A stretch of 64,000 nucleotides of DNA, from NCBI RefSeq assembly GCF_000148725.1, contig NZ_GL476319.1, positions 515,772 through 579,771 on the forward strand, in the 5' to 3' direction. Under the pieces are notes generated by a model, which worked only from the letters and a program-made list of their open reading frames with translations, did no database searches and had not been told where the DNA came from. This stretch comes from Roseibium sp. TrichSKD4. GTDB taxonomy: Bacteria; Pseudomonadota; Alphaproteobacteria; Rhizobiales; Stappiaceae. A program made the position numbers and the translations under genes. This document shows positions 8,955 through 17,916 of this stretch, piece by piece. Each line of letters opens with the position of its first letter. Positions within the stretch are counted from its first letter, which is position 1.

Positions 8955-10757
8955 ATGACCAACAGTTCCAACACGTTCCGCCGCACCGGTGCCCTTTGCG
9001 GAAAATGGAGACAAGCCGCTTTGGCCAGTGTTGCAGTGTTGGCCCTGAGCACGTCCGCCCTTGCTGAGGCGAAGCCCGGAGATTTGCTTTTAAGTGAGGA
9101 ATATCTGGGCACACCGCCAGACCTGCCGATCACCCTGTCCGGCAGCTATCTGTCTGGATGGATCGCGGGCTTTAACAACGACTTCGGTGCAGCCGCGGCC
9201 TTTTTTCAGGAAGCCTTAAACGCTGACAACACCAATGACGGGCTTTTGGAGCGCACATTCCGGTTGAAGCTTGCCAATGGCGAAATGATTGAGGCCACTC
9301 ACTATGCGCAGGTTCTGGAAGACCGGGATAAAGGGAACTTCCTGAGCACGCTGGTTCTTGGAAGTGACGCTATCCTGAAGGGAGACTACCAGCAAGGTGC
9401 GACCATTTTCGGTGAGCCGGTTTCCGGCCCCCTTGCACAGCTGTCAACCGGGATAGCCAATGCCTGGGCGCTTTATGGGGCGGGACAGCTGGATGGCGCA
9501 TTTGAACAAATTGATCGCTTGAGCGGACCAGAGTGGTTCATAGCTTTCAAGGAATATCACATGGGCATGATTGCCTTTGCCGCGGGGCAAAAGGAACGTG
9601 CTCTTGATCACATCGAAAACGCGTTTCAGGCCGACAGCGGCGCCATCCGCATTGTGAACGCCTATGCCCGAACTCTTGCTGCAAATGGTGACAAGGACAA
9701 GGCACTGGACGTTCTGGATGAATACAATGCTTTGATGAACGGGCATCCGCTGCTTCTCGATACCCGTGCCACTGTGGCTGGTAACGCCCCGATCCCGCCA
9801 ATGATCGTGGATCCGGCAGTCGGTATCGCAGAGATCCTGTTTGGCATTGGCTCGGCAATCGGGCGGGATGGCGGGGAAGAACTGTCCATGTCCTATTTGC
9901 GCCTCGCGCTCCATCTTGACCCCAAAGCAGAATTTGCAGCCGTTGCCCTTGGCGGCATCTATGAGCGCTTGTCCCAGCCCGCACAGGCCATCGCCGTTTT
10001 GGAAAAAATTCCGACAGGCAGCGTCCTTAAGCGCAATGCGGAAATTCAAGTGGGTCTGAATTATAACGCGCTGGAACAACTCGATCAGGCGCGTGATCAC
10101 CTGAGCGCCTTGATCGAAGATGACCCCAAAGATGTTGAAGCGATCCTGACCCTTGGCAACATTCTGCGATCTCACGAGAAATTTGGAGAAGCAGAGGCCA
10201 TCTACACCAAGGCAATCGACAGCCTTGACGAAATCACCTCTGAGAACTGGTTGGCCTTCTATTTCCGCGGCATTTGCCGAGAGCGCCTGAAGAAGTGGGA
10301 CGCAGCCGAAATCGATCTTCGCAAGGCGTTGGAACTCAACCCGGATCAACCGCTAGTCTTGAACTACCTTGGGTATTCGCTCGTTGATCAAGGCCTGAAG
10401 CTAGATGAAGCGCTGGGCATGATCGAAAAGGCAGTCGAACTGCGTCCGAATGATGGGTATATCGTCGATAGTCTCGGCTGGGTCTATTACCGGCTTGGAC
10501 GTTATGAAGAAGCTGTGAAAGAACTGGAGCGCGCTGTCGAGTTGCGTCCGGCCGATCCGGTTATCAACGATCACCTTGGTGATGCTTACTGGAAAGTCGG
10601 TCGCCGTCTGGAAGCTCGCTTCCAGTGGAATCATGCCCGCGATCTGGAGCCGACAGAGGAAGAGCTACCGAAGATCCTCGACAAGATCGCAAATGGAATG
10701 TCGGAAGAAACCGGCAAAGACGCTGCCAAGGCCGAGGGCGGCGAAACCGACGACTGA
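8955..10757 (+). CDS. Exported tetratricopeptide-repeat protein
   Basis: A 600-residue protein with a Sec-type signal (basic start, then 'ASVAVLALSTSALA' with cleavage near AEA) and many TPR-like helix pairs over most of its length. The clearest are near the C-terminus: 'ALELNPDQPLVLNYLGYSL', 'AVELRPNDGYIVDSLGWVYYRLGRYEEA' and 'AVELRPADPVINDHLGDAYWKVGR'. Such proteins in alphaproteobacteria are envelope scaffolds of mostly unknown partner. ATG at 8955 with GAGAGGTG upstream is chosen; an in-frame ATG at 8895 would put 20 extra residues before the signal peptide. The acidic C-terminus is low-complexity. ispE follows 11 nt later, suggesting an operon. Confidence 0.85.
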   Translation: MTNSSNTFRRTGALCGKWRQAALASVAVLALSTSALAEAKPGDLLLSEEYLGTPPDLPITLSGSYLSGWIAGFNNDFGAAAAFFQEALNADNTNDGLLERTFRLKLANGEMIEATHYAQVLEDRDKGNFLSTLVLGSDAILKGDYQQGATIFGEPVSGPLAQLSTGIANAWALYGAGQLDGAFEQIDRLSGPEWFIAFKEYHMGMIAFAAGQKERALDHIENAFQADSGAIRIVNAYARTLAANGDKDKALDVLDEYNALMNGHPLLLDTRATVAGNAPIPPMIVDPAVGIAEILFGIGSAIGRDGGEELSMSYLRLALHLDPKAEFAAVALGGIYERLSQPAQAIAVLEKIPTGSVLKRNAEIQVGLNYNALEQLDQARDHLSALIEDDPKDVEAILTLGNILRSHEKFGEAEAIYTKAIDSLDEITSENWLAFYFRGICRERLKKWDAAEIDLRKALELNPDQPLVLNYLGYSLVDQGLKLDEALGMIEKAVELRPNDGYIVDSLGWVYYRLGRYEEAVKELERAVELRPADPVINDHLGDAYWKVGRRLEARFQWNHARDLEPTEEELPKILDKIANGMSEETGKDAAKAEGGETDD

Positions 10758-10768
10758 CCCTTTAGGCA

Positions 10769-11650
10769 ATGTTGAAAACAAAGATCACCCCGATGGCAGG
10801 CGAACTTGCGCGGGCCAAGGTCAATCTCGCACTGCATGTGACCGGCCAGCGCTCTGATGGATATCATCTGCTGGACTCGCTGGTGGCGTTTCCGTCCGTT
10901 GCCGATCGCGTCACGCTGATAAGGGGCGGCACCGATGGGCTTAACATCACCGGACGATTTTCAGATAGTTTAACGTCAGACAGTGGCAACAACCTGATTT
11001 TAGCCGCCCGCCGCGCCCTTGAACAAATGGTCGGACGCCAATTCGGTCCCCTTCACTTTGAATTGGAGAAAAACCTTCCCATTGCCTCAGGCATCGGAGG
11101 TGGGTCCGCTGATGCTGCGGCAGCACTGAGGCAAATGAATGCGCAACTGGAGCTGGGCTTATCCGAGAGCGAGTTGGCCGTGATCGGCTTGCAGCTCGGC
11201 GCGGACATTCCGGTGTGTATTGGGTCACGAGTTGCGCTGATGCGCGGGATTGGTGAAGAGCTGGAAACCGTCCCACAGCTGCCTGACTGCAGCATGATCC
11301 TCATCAATCCGGGAGTTTCTGTCTCCACCATCCCTGTCTTCAAAGCACTGGCTCAAAAAGACAATCCGCCACTTCCTCCCCTACCGGATAGATGGGGCAC
11401 CCTCGATACTCTGGTGGCATGGCTCCATCAAACTCGGAATGATTTGGAGCCGGCAGCGATAACCGTCTGCCCGGAAATTGCGGATGTGCTTGCAAGTCTT
11501 GATTCCGTGCCAGCTGTGAAACTGGCACGCATGTCCGGATCGGGAGCAACTTGCTTCGGCATATGTGAAAAAGGCCTCGAAACCGAGGCCCTTGAAACAC
11601 TCAAAGCAGCCCACCCGGATTGGTGGGTGGCCGCTGGAAGTTTGAACTAG
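10769..11650 (+). CDS. ispE: 4-diphosphocytidyl-2-C-methyl-D-erythritol kinase
   Basis: GHMP-family kinase of the non-mevalonate (MEP) isoprenoid pathway, phosphorylating CDP-methylerythritol at the 2-hydroxyl. The 293-residue product has the N-terminal 'ARAKVNLALHVTGQRSDGYH', the GHMP glycine-rich ATP loop 'PIASGIGGGSADAAAALR' and the C-terminal 'LARMSGSGATCFGI'. The start at 10769 is the first ATG after the TPR gene; ATG 10793 (MAGELARAK) is an alternative, and neither has a strong Shine-Dalgarno. Its stop abuts the stop of the convergent polyprenyl diphosphate synthase gene, so two isoprenoid genes are neighbours. Confidence 0.95.
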   Translation: MLKTKITPMAGELARAKVNLALHVTGQRSDGYHLLDSLVAFPSVADRVTLIRGGTDGLNITGRFSDSLTSDSGNNLILAARRALEQMVGRQFGPLHFELEKNLPIASGIGGGSADAAAALRQMNAQLELGLSESELAVIGLQLGADIPVCIGSRVALMRGIGEELETVPQLPDCSMILINPGVSVSTIPVFKALAQKDNPPLPPLPDRWGTLDTLVAWLHQTRNDLEPAAITVCPEIADVLASLDSVPAVKLARMSGSGATCFGICEKGLETEALETLKAAHPDWWVAAGSLN

Positions 11651-12663
11651 TCAGCAGACACGAGCGATGCAGAACGCGACTGCGTCGGCCAAGGCATCCC
11701 GATGCGGTCCTTCAGGCAACTGATCCAGCGCAGACATGGCGCTGGCACCATAATCCCGAGCACGCTGAACCGTGTCGGAAATCGCGTCGTATTTGGTCAT
11801 CAAGGCAATTGCCTGATCAAGATCGCCATCGCGAATGTCATTGTCTTCAAGGCACCGCTTCCAGAAAGCCCGATCTTCGTCGGTTCCGCGTTTGACCGCC
11901 AGAACCACCGGAAGCGTTATTTTGCCTTCGCGGAAATCATCACCAACGTCCTTGCCGAGATCAGCGCTGGTTCCGCCATAGTCAAGCGCATCATCAACCA
12001 TCTGAAAGGCAAAGCCGAGTTCCAGACCATAGGTCCGGGCAGCGGCTTTCATGGATGCATCCTGATCAGCGATCACGGGCCGACTTCCGCCGCCGCAGCA
12101 AACAGCGCTGCGGTTTCGCCTCAATTACCTTCAGATACTGCTCTTCAGTCGTTGCGATATTTGGCCGCGCCCAACTGCATGACCTCGCCTTCAGCGATGA
12201 TTGCCGAGGCTTCCGACAAGATACGCAGAGCTTCAAGGGAGCCAACATCAACCATCATCTTGAAGGCTTGTCCAAGAAGATAGTCACCGACAAGAACGCT
12301 CGCCTGATTGCCCCAAAGCTTGCGCGCAGCCAGTTTGCCGCGCCGCATGTCGCTTTCGTCAACCACATCATCGTGCAGGAGCGTGGCCGTGTGCATGAAC
12401 TCGACAGATGCTGCCAGCACCACATGCCCGTCACCGCGATAGCCAAACATGTCAGCGCAGGCGAGTGTCAGCATGGGACGCAGCCGCTTGCCACCCGACG
12501 AAATCAAGTGCCGGGCAATTTCCGGAATCAGATCGACGTTTGATCCAGCCTTGGACAGGATCAGCTGATTGACCTCCTCCATGCCGCCGGAAACCAGGTC
12601 CAGAAGCGGCTCAATGCTCGGCTGAGGTGTCTTCGGTTCATTCCTAGATGCGACTACCGCCAC
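11651..12663 (-). pseudogene. ispB: Polyprenyl (octaprenyl-type) diphosphate synthase, interrupted by three frameshifts
   Basis: Trans-prenyltransferase making the ubiquinone side chain. The N-terminal half reads 'ISSGGKRLRPMLTL' and the first Asp-rich motif 'LLHDDVVDESDMRRG'; the C-terminal half has the second Asp-rich motif 'FQMVDDALDYGG'. Between them the frame breaks three times. Near 12161 (after 'MQLGAAK') two bases appear missing or one extra. Near 12115 one A is missing in an A-run. Near 12076 one G is missing (CCGTG for expected CCGGTG). Each intervening piece ('NIATTEEQYLKVIEAK', 'TAALFAAAAEVGP', 'VIADQDASMKAAARTYG') continues the family sequence in order. Since the gene is normally essential, sequencing error is more likely than decay. 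GTG 12663 with AAGGAG upstream is the likely start. Confidence 0.88.
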
Positions 12664-12812
12664 GAATGGCACTCCTTGTATTCGAATTGGGCGGACAATA
12701 TGGCGGTCAAGGCGCTTCGGCAAGGGAGCAATTGCTTGACAATCCGTTCATTAAACGACGCAGCACTTGCTCGGCAATTGCAAAATCAGTGGCAGTGTGG
12801 TTTCGAAGATGT

Positions 12813-13052
12813 ATGGAAGAACTCGTCCGAACAAACGACCCCGTCCTGATTTCCTTTCTGGAATCCCTTCTGGGAGAAGCAGGAATCGAACATTTCATTG
12901 CAGATGGAAACATGAGCATTCTCGAAGGTTCCATCGGCATGATCCCCCGGCGCGTGCTTGTGGATTCTGACCAGATCCACAAGGCGCGACTGATTGTCAC
13001 CGAGGCAGGATTGGCTCACGAACTCTGGCCGGAACGTCCCAGACATGACTGA
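12813..13052 (+). CDS. DUF2007 family small protein
   Basis: A 79-residue protein beginning 'MEELVRTNDPVLISFLESLL', with 'FIADGNMSILEGSIGMIPRRVLVDSDQIHKARLIV', the typical pattern of the DUF2007 putative signal-transducing family (a small alpha/beta fold related to PII-like/ACT proteins). Molecular function is unknown. ATG 12813 is chosen because the family pattern starts there. It overlaps the methyltransferase start by 8 bp, so the two are translationally coupled. This DUF2007-methyltransferase pair beside a divergent polyprenyl synthase is recurrent in Hyphomicrobiales. Confidence 0.85.
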   Translation: MEELVRTNDPVLISFLESLLGEAGIEHFIADGNMSILEGSIGMIPRRVLVDSDQIHKARLIVTEAGLAHELWPERPRHD

Positions 13053-13851
13053 AACGGCCAGCCCTGAACCGGTTGTGGAAACAACACGCGATGCCTTTCT
13101 GGGAGGCAGGGTGCATGTATACCAGCCCGCAAAGGGACGCCACAGGGCCGGACTGGATGCCGTTTACTTGGCAGCTGCACTGCCCGACGATACGACCGGC
13201 CATGTGGTTGACCTTGGAGCGGGTGTTGGCACCGCCGGATATTGCGCAGCCTCACGGCTTGAAAACATTTCTGTGAGCTTGGTCGATATCGACCCCGTCG
13301 TCCTGAATTTGGCACGCCACGGTTTATCAGATCCGGAAAATGCCAGCTTTGCGGGTCGGATTAAAATTCTTGAAGCCGATATCACCGCCAAGGGGAATAT
13401 CCGCCACAGCAGTGGACTGACACCGAACCTTGCGGATCACGTGATCATGAACCCGCCCTATTATGAGGCAGATCGCTTTCGTGCCTCGCCGAAAACGGAC
13501 AAGGTTGGCGCGCATATGCTCGATGAACGGGGGTTGGACCCATGGGCCAAAACCGCAACCGATATTGTTCGGGACGGCGGCAGCCTGACCATGATCTTTC
13601 GCGCCGACGGTCTTCAGGACGTGCTGCAGGTCTTGTCGAAGAGATTCGGCGCAATCGATATCTTGCCCATGCATCCGCGCCCTGGCGCGCCGGCAACCCG
13701 CATTCTGCTCCGGGCCATTCGCGCCAGCAAAGCCCCTCTTCAACTGCTTCCCGGCCTCGTTCTCCACACAAGTGAAGGGTCCGAATTCAAAGAGGACGCC
13801 CGCGCCGTCATGCGCGACGGCGCTGGATTGGGTCTCAAGTCCCGCCGCTAA
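13045..13851 (+). CDS. tRNA1(Val) A37 N6-methyltransferase-like protein
   Basis: SAM-dependent methyltransferase of the TrmN6/YfiC type. Residues near the N-terminus ('QPAKGRHRAGLDAVYLAAAL') match the family substrate-loop region. 'VVDLGAGVGTAGYCAASR' is the SAM-binding motif I, 'LVDIDP' motif II, and 'VIMNPPYYEA' the catalytic NPPY motif of adenine-N6 methyltransferases. The product is 268 residues. ATG 13045 overlaps the DUF2007 stop. The exact tRNA target is inferred from family membership. Confidence 0.85.
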   Translation: MTETASPEPVVETTRDAFLGGRVHVYQPAKGRHRAGLDAVYLAAALPDDTTGHVVDLGAGVGTAGYCAASRLENISVSLVDIDPVVLNLARHGLSDPENASFAGRIKILEADITAKGNIRHSSGLTPNLADHVIMNPPYYEADRFRASPKTDKVGAHMLDERGLDPWAKTATDIVRDGGSLTMIFRADGLQDVLQVLSKRFGAIDILPMHPRPGAPATRILLRAIRASKAPLQLLPGLVLHTSEGSEFKEDARAVMRDGAGLGLKSRR

Positions 13852-13861
13852 TGGGCGTTAC

Positions 13862-13888
13862 AAATTTCAGGTCAATGAACCTGAATTT
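13862..13888 (-). terminator. Hairpin at the end of usg
   Basis: On the minus strand AAATTCAGGT-(loop)-ACCTGAAATTT forms a stem of about 10 bp with one bulge. It overlaps the usg stop codon and could also act on trmN6 from the other side. The U-tract is weak. Confidence 0.45.
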
Positions 13889-14144
13889 CCCCGTTTGCGT
13901 AGCGGTAATCCATCGGCTCCAAAAGGTTTTGATGCGCGACGCGGACCGCGTGAATGCGGCCGTCGATCTCCCGGTCCCAAAACTCAAGAAACTTGTTGAG
14001 CTCCGGAAAATGCGGGGCAAGATCCTCGGTTTGCCACAAAAAGCTTTGGAGCAATTTGGGGTGATCCGGCATCCGGTACAGGATTTCGGCTGTCAGCAAG
14101 CCATAACCCAGGATGCGCTTGCGAAAATCGGAACTGGTTTCCAT
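13872..14144 (-). CDS. usg: Usg family protein
   Basis: A 90-residue protein with the hallmark string 'YGLLTAEILYRMPDHPKLLQSFLWQTEDLAPHFPELNKFLEFW' and 'GRIHAVRVAH'. This is typical of the Usg family, first noted beside tryptophan biosynthesis genes and very conserved in Hyphomicrobiales. It has no assigned biochemical activity and no signal peptide. It is monocistronic here, transcribed toward trmN6, and no trp genes are nearby. The 14145-14297 gap is AT-rich and holds no gene. Confidence 0.88.
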   Translation of the reverse strand: METSSDFRKRILGYGLLTAEILYRMPDHPKLLQSFLWQTEDLAPHFPELNKFLEFWDREIDGRIHAVRVAHQNLLEPMDYRYANGEIQVH

Positions 14145-14297
14145 GATCCTCTCACTCTCCTTCAGGTTAAAGGAAAAGTGTCAGCGGGATCTGGTTAATC
14201 AAAGCTTAAAATTGCTAGTTTTAGTCAATCATTACATATATTTAGCAGCACTTTAACCAGAGTGCTACCAACACTGATTATACAAAAGCAACGCGAT

Positions 14298-14660
14298 TTA
14301 CTGAGTTTGAATGGAAATCAGATAGCCCAAAAAGGCATCGATTTCCTCAGGCGAAAATTCAATCTCTGGCATCTGGTCATGGCCCGCCACGATGCCTTCT
14401 GCAAGGCTTTCTTCAAGATACTCAACCGGATAGAGCTTCGAGATATCGCGGAAGGCGGGTGCATCCGCCATCGGGCTCGGATCGGACGTTCCGGTGGCAT
14501 GACATAGCCCGCACATGATTTCCGCCATTTCCTGCCCTTCAGCGAGAGTGGCGGCATCTGTTGGATAAGGCGCGGCAACAGGCATGTCCGGTTCCTGCAT
14601 CCAGAAATAGATGCCGACTGCAACACCGACAGTCACCAGCCCAAGAACAGCATATCTCAT
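14298..14660 (-). CDS. Membrane-anchored c-type cytochrome
   Basis: A 120-residue protein with an uncleaved-looking N-terminal hydrophobic segment ('YAVLGLVTVGVAVGIYFW'). The class I cytochrome c domain has a single haem-binding CxxCH ('CGLCHATG') and a probable methionine axial ligand in 'GHDQMPEIEF'. The C-terminal 'EIDAFLGYLISIQ' is the usual last helix. It would sit on the periplasmic face and carry one electron. No oxidase or dehydrogenase gene lies next to it, so the redox partner is unknown. ATG is at 14660, with GGGGAGTG upstream. The following 248 bp hold no gene. Confidence 0.88.
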   Translation of the reverse strand: MRYAVLGLVTVGVAVGIYFWMQEPDMPVAAPYPTDAATLAEGQEMAEIMCGLCHATGTSDPSPMADAPAFRDISKLYPVEYLEESLAEGIVAGHDQMPEIEFSPEEIDAFLGYLISIQTQ

Positions 14661-14908
14661 GTCACCACTCCCCTTTGGCCACCTACATAAATCATGGTGT
14701 TTAAGAGACTACGAATAATAGGAAGCTTTTATACATCACACCAGCGACCATCCCATGCACGCGCAAATGAACATGTCCAAAGGTCGAGTGGCCAAATGGA
14801 TGTAAAATCGTGCATGGTTTCTGGAAATCTGCCGATCCCTTTCCTCTCGAACGCTCTCCCTATATGGATAGGTGAAACAAGACCGGCGCATGTTTTCCAG
14901 GAGCTCCC

Positions 14909-15853
14909 ATGACCGTACAGACCCTTCCCGGTTCGATTGATGAAACACTGGCTCTTCTGGACAGCGCTGGCTATGTCGCAGATCGTGCGCTGGCGACCGT
15001 GCTTCATCTCGCCCTGAAAATGAAAAGGCCGCTGTTTCTGGAAGGGGAAGCAGGTGTCGGGAAAACGGAAATTGCCAAGGTTCTCTCCCAGACGCTGAAC
15101 CGGGACCTCATACGCTTGCAGTGCTATGAAGGCCTTGATGTCAGCTCAGCTGTTTATGAATGGAACTACCCGGCCCAGATGGTGGAAATCCGGGTGTCCG
15201 AAGCTGCTGGGGAAACGGACCGCGCTGACCTTTCCAGTTCCATTTTCGATGAACGGTTTTTGATCAAGCGCCCGGTGTTGCAAGCGCTGGAACCCTCGTC
15301 CAAAGGGCCGCCCATCTTCCTGATCGATGAATTGGACCGGGCAGATGAAGCCTTTGAAGCATTTCTGCTGGAAGTTCTGGCCGATAGTCAGGTGACCATT
15401 CCCGAACTTGGAACAATCACGGCTGAAGAACCGCCAATTGTCATCATCACGACCAACCGGACGCGAGAAATCCATGACGCGCTGAAGCGCCGCTGCCTTT
15501 ATCATTGGGTGGATTATCCGGATGCCGAACGCGAGCTTGAGATTGTCCGCAAGAAAGTCCCCGGCGCGCCAGAGCGGCTGGCAGCGGAAGTCGTCGCGTT
15601 TGTTCAGGCGCTGCGCAGCGATGAAGACCTCTTCAAGCAACCAGGTGTTGCCGAAACGCTGGATTGGGCCACAGCTCTCAGCGAACTCAGTGAAATCGCC
15701 CTTGATCCGGACATGGCGTCTGACACACTCGGTGTCTTGTTGAAATATCAGGACGATATTGAGCGCGTTCGCGGCTCCAAGGTCCGGCAGTTGGTTGAGG
15801 ACATCCGCAAGGACACGACCCGCGCCCAGACCACCTTGACCTCCACAGGCTAG
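14909..15853 (+). CDS. MoxR family AAA+ ATPase
   Basis: A 314-residue AAA+ ATPase with Walker A 'GEAGVGKT' at 46-53, Walker B 'IFLIDELDRAD', sensor 1 'VIITTNRTRE' and an arginine-finger region 'ALKRRCLYHW'. MoxR ATPases with CoxD-like sequence act as chaperones that insert metal cofactors or remodel complexes together with a von Willebrand A partner. ATG 14909 has GGAGCTCC upstream. The next gene, 3 nt downstream, encodes exactly such a partner, so the two form a MoxR-VWA operon. No xanthine-dehydrogenase-type CO dehydrogenase genes (the usual Cox clients) are in the window. Confidence 0.92.
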   Translation: MTVQTLPGSIDETLALLDSAGYVADRALATVLHLALKMKRPLFLEGEAGVGKTEIAKVLSQTLNRDLIRLQCYEGLDVSSAVYEWNYPAQMVEIRVSEAAGETDRADLSSSIFDERFLIKRPVLQALEPSSKGPPIFLIDELDRADEAFEAFLLEVLADSQVTIPELGTITAEEPPIVIITTNRTREIHDALKRRCLYHWVDYPDAERELEIVRKKVPGAPERLAAEVVAFVQALRSDEDLFKQPGVAETLDWATALSELSEIALDPDMASDTLGVLLKYQDDIERVRGSKVRQLVEDIRKDTTRAQTTLTSTG

Positions 15854-15856
15854 ACC

Positions 15857-17086
15857 ATGACCGAGATCGCGGAGCTTCGCGGCTCATCGGACAGCCGGAT
15901 TGTTGATAATATCGTCTACTTTGCGCGGACCTTGCGCAAGGCCGGACTGCCTGCAGGGCCGTCTACGGTTGTCGATGCTGTTCGTGCTGTCGAGGTTGCG
16001 GGCCTCAAGAACCGCGATGATCTTTACTGGACGCTTCATTCGGTCTTCGTCCGCAAGCGCGAGCACCGGGTGCTCTTTGACGAAGCCTTCCGGATTTATT
16101 GGCAAAGCCGCGGACTCGTTGAAAAAATGCTCGCAATCCTGTCACCGGCGGCCCCTCCGCGCGGTGAACCGGAAAAACCCAAAGCTGGACAAACGCGGGT
16201 CTCCCAAGCCTTTCAGGCCGCTCAGGAGCGCCACAGTGAGGCGACCAAGCCGCAAGTCGAAGTAGACGCGAAGTTCACTGTGTCCGGCAAGGAGCTTTTG
16301 CAGGCCAAAGACTTTGCTCAGATGACAGCGGAAGAAGTCCAAGAGGCAAAGGCCGCTTTGCGAGCGCTGACTTTGCCCATGGACAAGATCCGCCAACGTC
16401 GCCTTGCCCCATCGCATAAAGGACGCATTGATCCGCGCCGGACTTTGCGGGCGTCCATGCGCGCGGGCGGGGATATCATTGACCTGAAATTTCGCAAACC
16501 CATCGAAAAACGACCACCGATCGTCGCGCTCTGCGACATATCCGGTTCCATGAGCCAATACACCCGCCTGCTTCTGCATTTCATGCATGGCATCATGGCC
16601 GAGCGGCGCGATGTTCACACCTTCCTGTTTGGCACACGGCTTACCAACGTCACCCGCCAGCTTCGGATGAAAGACCCGGATGAAGCCCTGATGGCCTGCA
16701 GTGACGGCGTGGAGGACTGGTCCGGCGGCACCCGGATCGCGACCGCGCTGCACGAATTCAATCGCGTGTGGTCACGCCGCGTCTTATCGGGCAACCCAAC
16801 GGTTCTCTTAATCACCGATGGTCTGGAACGGGATACGGATGAAGACCTTGAGCGGGAAATGGATCGCCTCAATCGATCCTGCCGTCGTCTCATCTGGCTG
16901 AACCCGCTTTTGCGCTTTGATGGGTTTGAAGCAAAAGCCAAAGGCATTCGCGCCATGCTGCCCCATGTTGATGAGTTCCGTGCGGCCCATTCGCTGGATG
17001 CAATTGAAGATCTTGTTGCAGCGCTCGGAGCCGATCAAAAGGCAGCGATTGCTACAGACCCGAGGATTTGGTTGTCAGGAACATGA
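15857..17086 (+). CDS. VWA domain (CoxE-like) protein
   Basis: A 409-residue cytosolic protein. The N-terminal part ('VYFARTLRKAGLPAGPSTVVDAVRAVEVAGL') is typical of CoxE-like proteins. The C-terminal half is a von Willebrand A domain with a complete MIDAS start D227-I-S-G-S231 ('CDISGSMSQYTR'), a later Thr in 'GGTRIATAL', and Asp in 'LLITDGLERD'. It presumably works with the preceding MoxR ATPase, which ends 3 nt upstream. The client complex is not evident from this neighbourhood. Confidence 0.9.
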   Translation: MTEIAELRGSSDSRIVDNIVYFARTLRKAGLPAGPSTVVDAVRAVEVAGLKNRDDLYWTLHSVFVRKREHRVLFDEAFRIYWQSRGLVEKMLAILSPAAPPRGEPEKPKAGQTRVSQAFQAAQERHSEATKPQVEVDAKFTVSGKELLQAKDFAQMTAEEVQEAKAALRALTLPMDKIRQRRLAPSHKGRIDPRRTLRASMRAGGDIIDLKFRKPIEKRPPIVALCDISGSMSQYTRLLLHFMHGIMAERRDVHTFLFGTRLTNVTRQLRMKDPDEALMACSDGVEDWSGGTRIATALHEFNRVWSRRVLSGNPTVLLITDGLERDTDEDLEREMDRLNRSCRRLIWLNPLLRFDGFEAKAKGIRAMLPHVDEFRAAHSLDAIEDLVAALGADQKAAIATDPRIWLSGT

Positions 17087-17099
17087 GAAGTCCACCTGC

Positions 17100-17126
17100 C
17101 CCTGACGCTTTGGGGGCGCGTCAGGG
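17100..17126 (+). terminator. Hairpin after the MoxR/VWA operon
   Basis: CCCTGACGC-(9)-GCGTCAGGG is a perfect 9-bp inverted repeat 14 nt after the VWA stop. It has no U-tract, so it is a probable transcript-end or 3'-stabilising hairpin rather than a classical intrinsic terminator. Confidence 0.55.
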
Positions 17127-17140
17127 CACAGGCAATGAGG

Positions 17141-17242
17141 TGTGATGTAAGGAGGAGCATCACATAGACACCGAAGAGAAAGACGTGTTCATGTCATCAA
17201 CTTCGAAGCTGCGATGAGCCTACTTTCGGGATGCCGAAAGTA
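17141..17242. repeat. Two further hairpins in the MoxR/ldt intergenic region
   Basis: TGTGATG-(10)-CATCACA lies at 17141-17164 and TACTTTCGG-GATG-CCGAAAGTA at 17221-17242 (perfect 9-bp stem, GATG loop). With the 17100-17126 stem this makes three hairpins in 222 bp between convergent genes. The rest of 17127-17308 holds no credible gene. Confidence 0.5.
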
Positions 17243-17308
17243 AATGCGACATCCAGTCCCTGCGACAGGTGCGCCGCGCGTCGTTCGACCGCGGAAAAAC
17301 GACTTGCA

Positions 17309-17830
17309 TCACGGCAGAGCGATGACAGGCGTTCGCACACCAACCCGTTGAAACAAATCCGCAATATCGTGATTGGCCATGCGAATGCAGCCATAGGACA
17401 CAGCCCGTCCGATAGAACCGGGGCGGTTTGTACCGTGGATGGCGTAATTGCCGTTGGACAGCGTCATAGCCGCAATGCCCATCGGATTATTCGGCGCACC
17501 GCCGCGGATCAGCCGTGGCAAATGGGGGAAATCGCGGCGCACTTCTGGCGACGGTGACCAGTCTGGACGCACATGTTTTCCGATGATCTGCGCCTGTCCG
17601 GTCCAGGCTTTGGCAGGTCGACCGACAGCCACCTTGTAGCGGATCGCCCTTTGCCCCCGCAGGACAAGATAAAGACGACGTTCTGAATTTCGGATCACGA
17701 TGGTTCCGGGCCGAAAACGATGGTCCTGAAAGCCAACAACTTCAGCAGCCTGAGACGGCTCTGCCGTTCCAAACAATCCTGCAATGACGCAACAAAGCGC
17801 TATAATTAACGATAAGGCATTGATACGCAT
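17309..17830 (-). CDS. L,D-transpeptidase (YkuD domain)
   Basis: A 173-residue exported enzyme that makes 3-3 peptidoglycan cross-links or attaches proteins to peptidoglycan. It has a signal peptide ('LSLIIALCCVIAGLFGTAEPSQA'). The YkuD catalytic region 'IHGTNRPGSIGRAVSYGCIRM' has H132 and nucleophile C148, with 'PNNPMGIAAM' before it. No LysM or other peptidoglycan-binding domain is present, so it is a minimal form. It is transcribed alone toward the MoxR/VWA operon. Confidence 0.93.
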   Translation of the reverse strand: MRINALSLIIALCCVIAGLFGTAEPSQAAEVVGFQDHRFRPGTIVIRNSERRLYLVLRGQRAIRYKVAVGRPAKAWTGQAQIIGKHVRPDWSPSPEVRRDFPHLPRLIRGGAPNNPMGIAAMTLSNGNYAIHGTNRPGSIGRAVSYGCIRMANHDIADLFQRVGVRTPVIALP

Positions 17831-17916
17831 GACCTTTCTCCACCCTGTTTTGGGCAGAAACTTACATCATGCGACGCTGTGTCAGAAGGCATTCGACCAA
17901 TTTTCTTAAGACTTGG

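Noticed and set aside
8654-9133. 160-codon N-terminal extension of ppdK
   Set aside because: Crosses the divergent promoter region and the start of the TPR gene; a strong Shine-Dalgarno precedes ATG 8653.
12076-12165. Programmed ribosomal frameshifting in the polyprenyl synthase gene
   Set aside because: Three independent shifts with no slippery heptamer or stimulatory structure; sequence error or decay is simpler.
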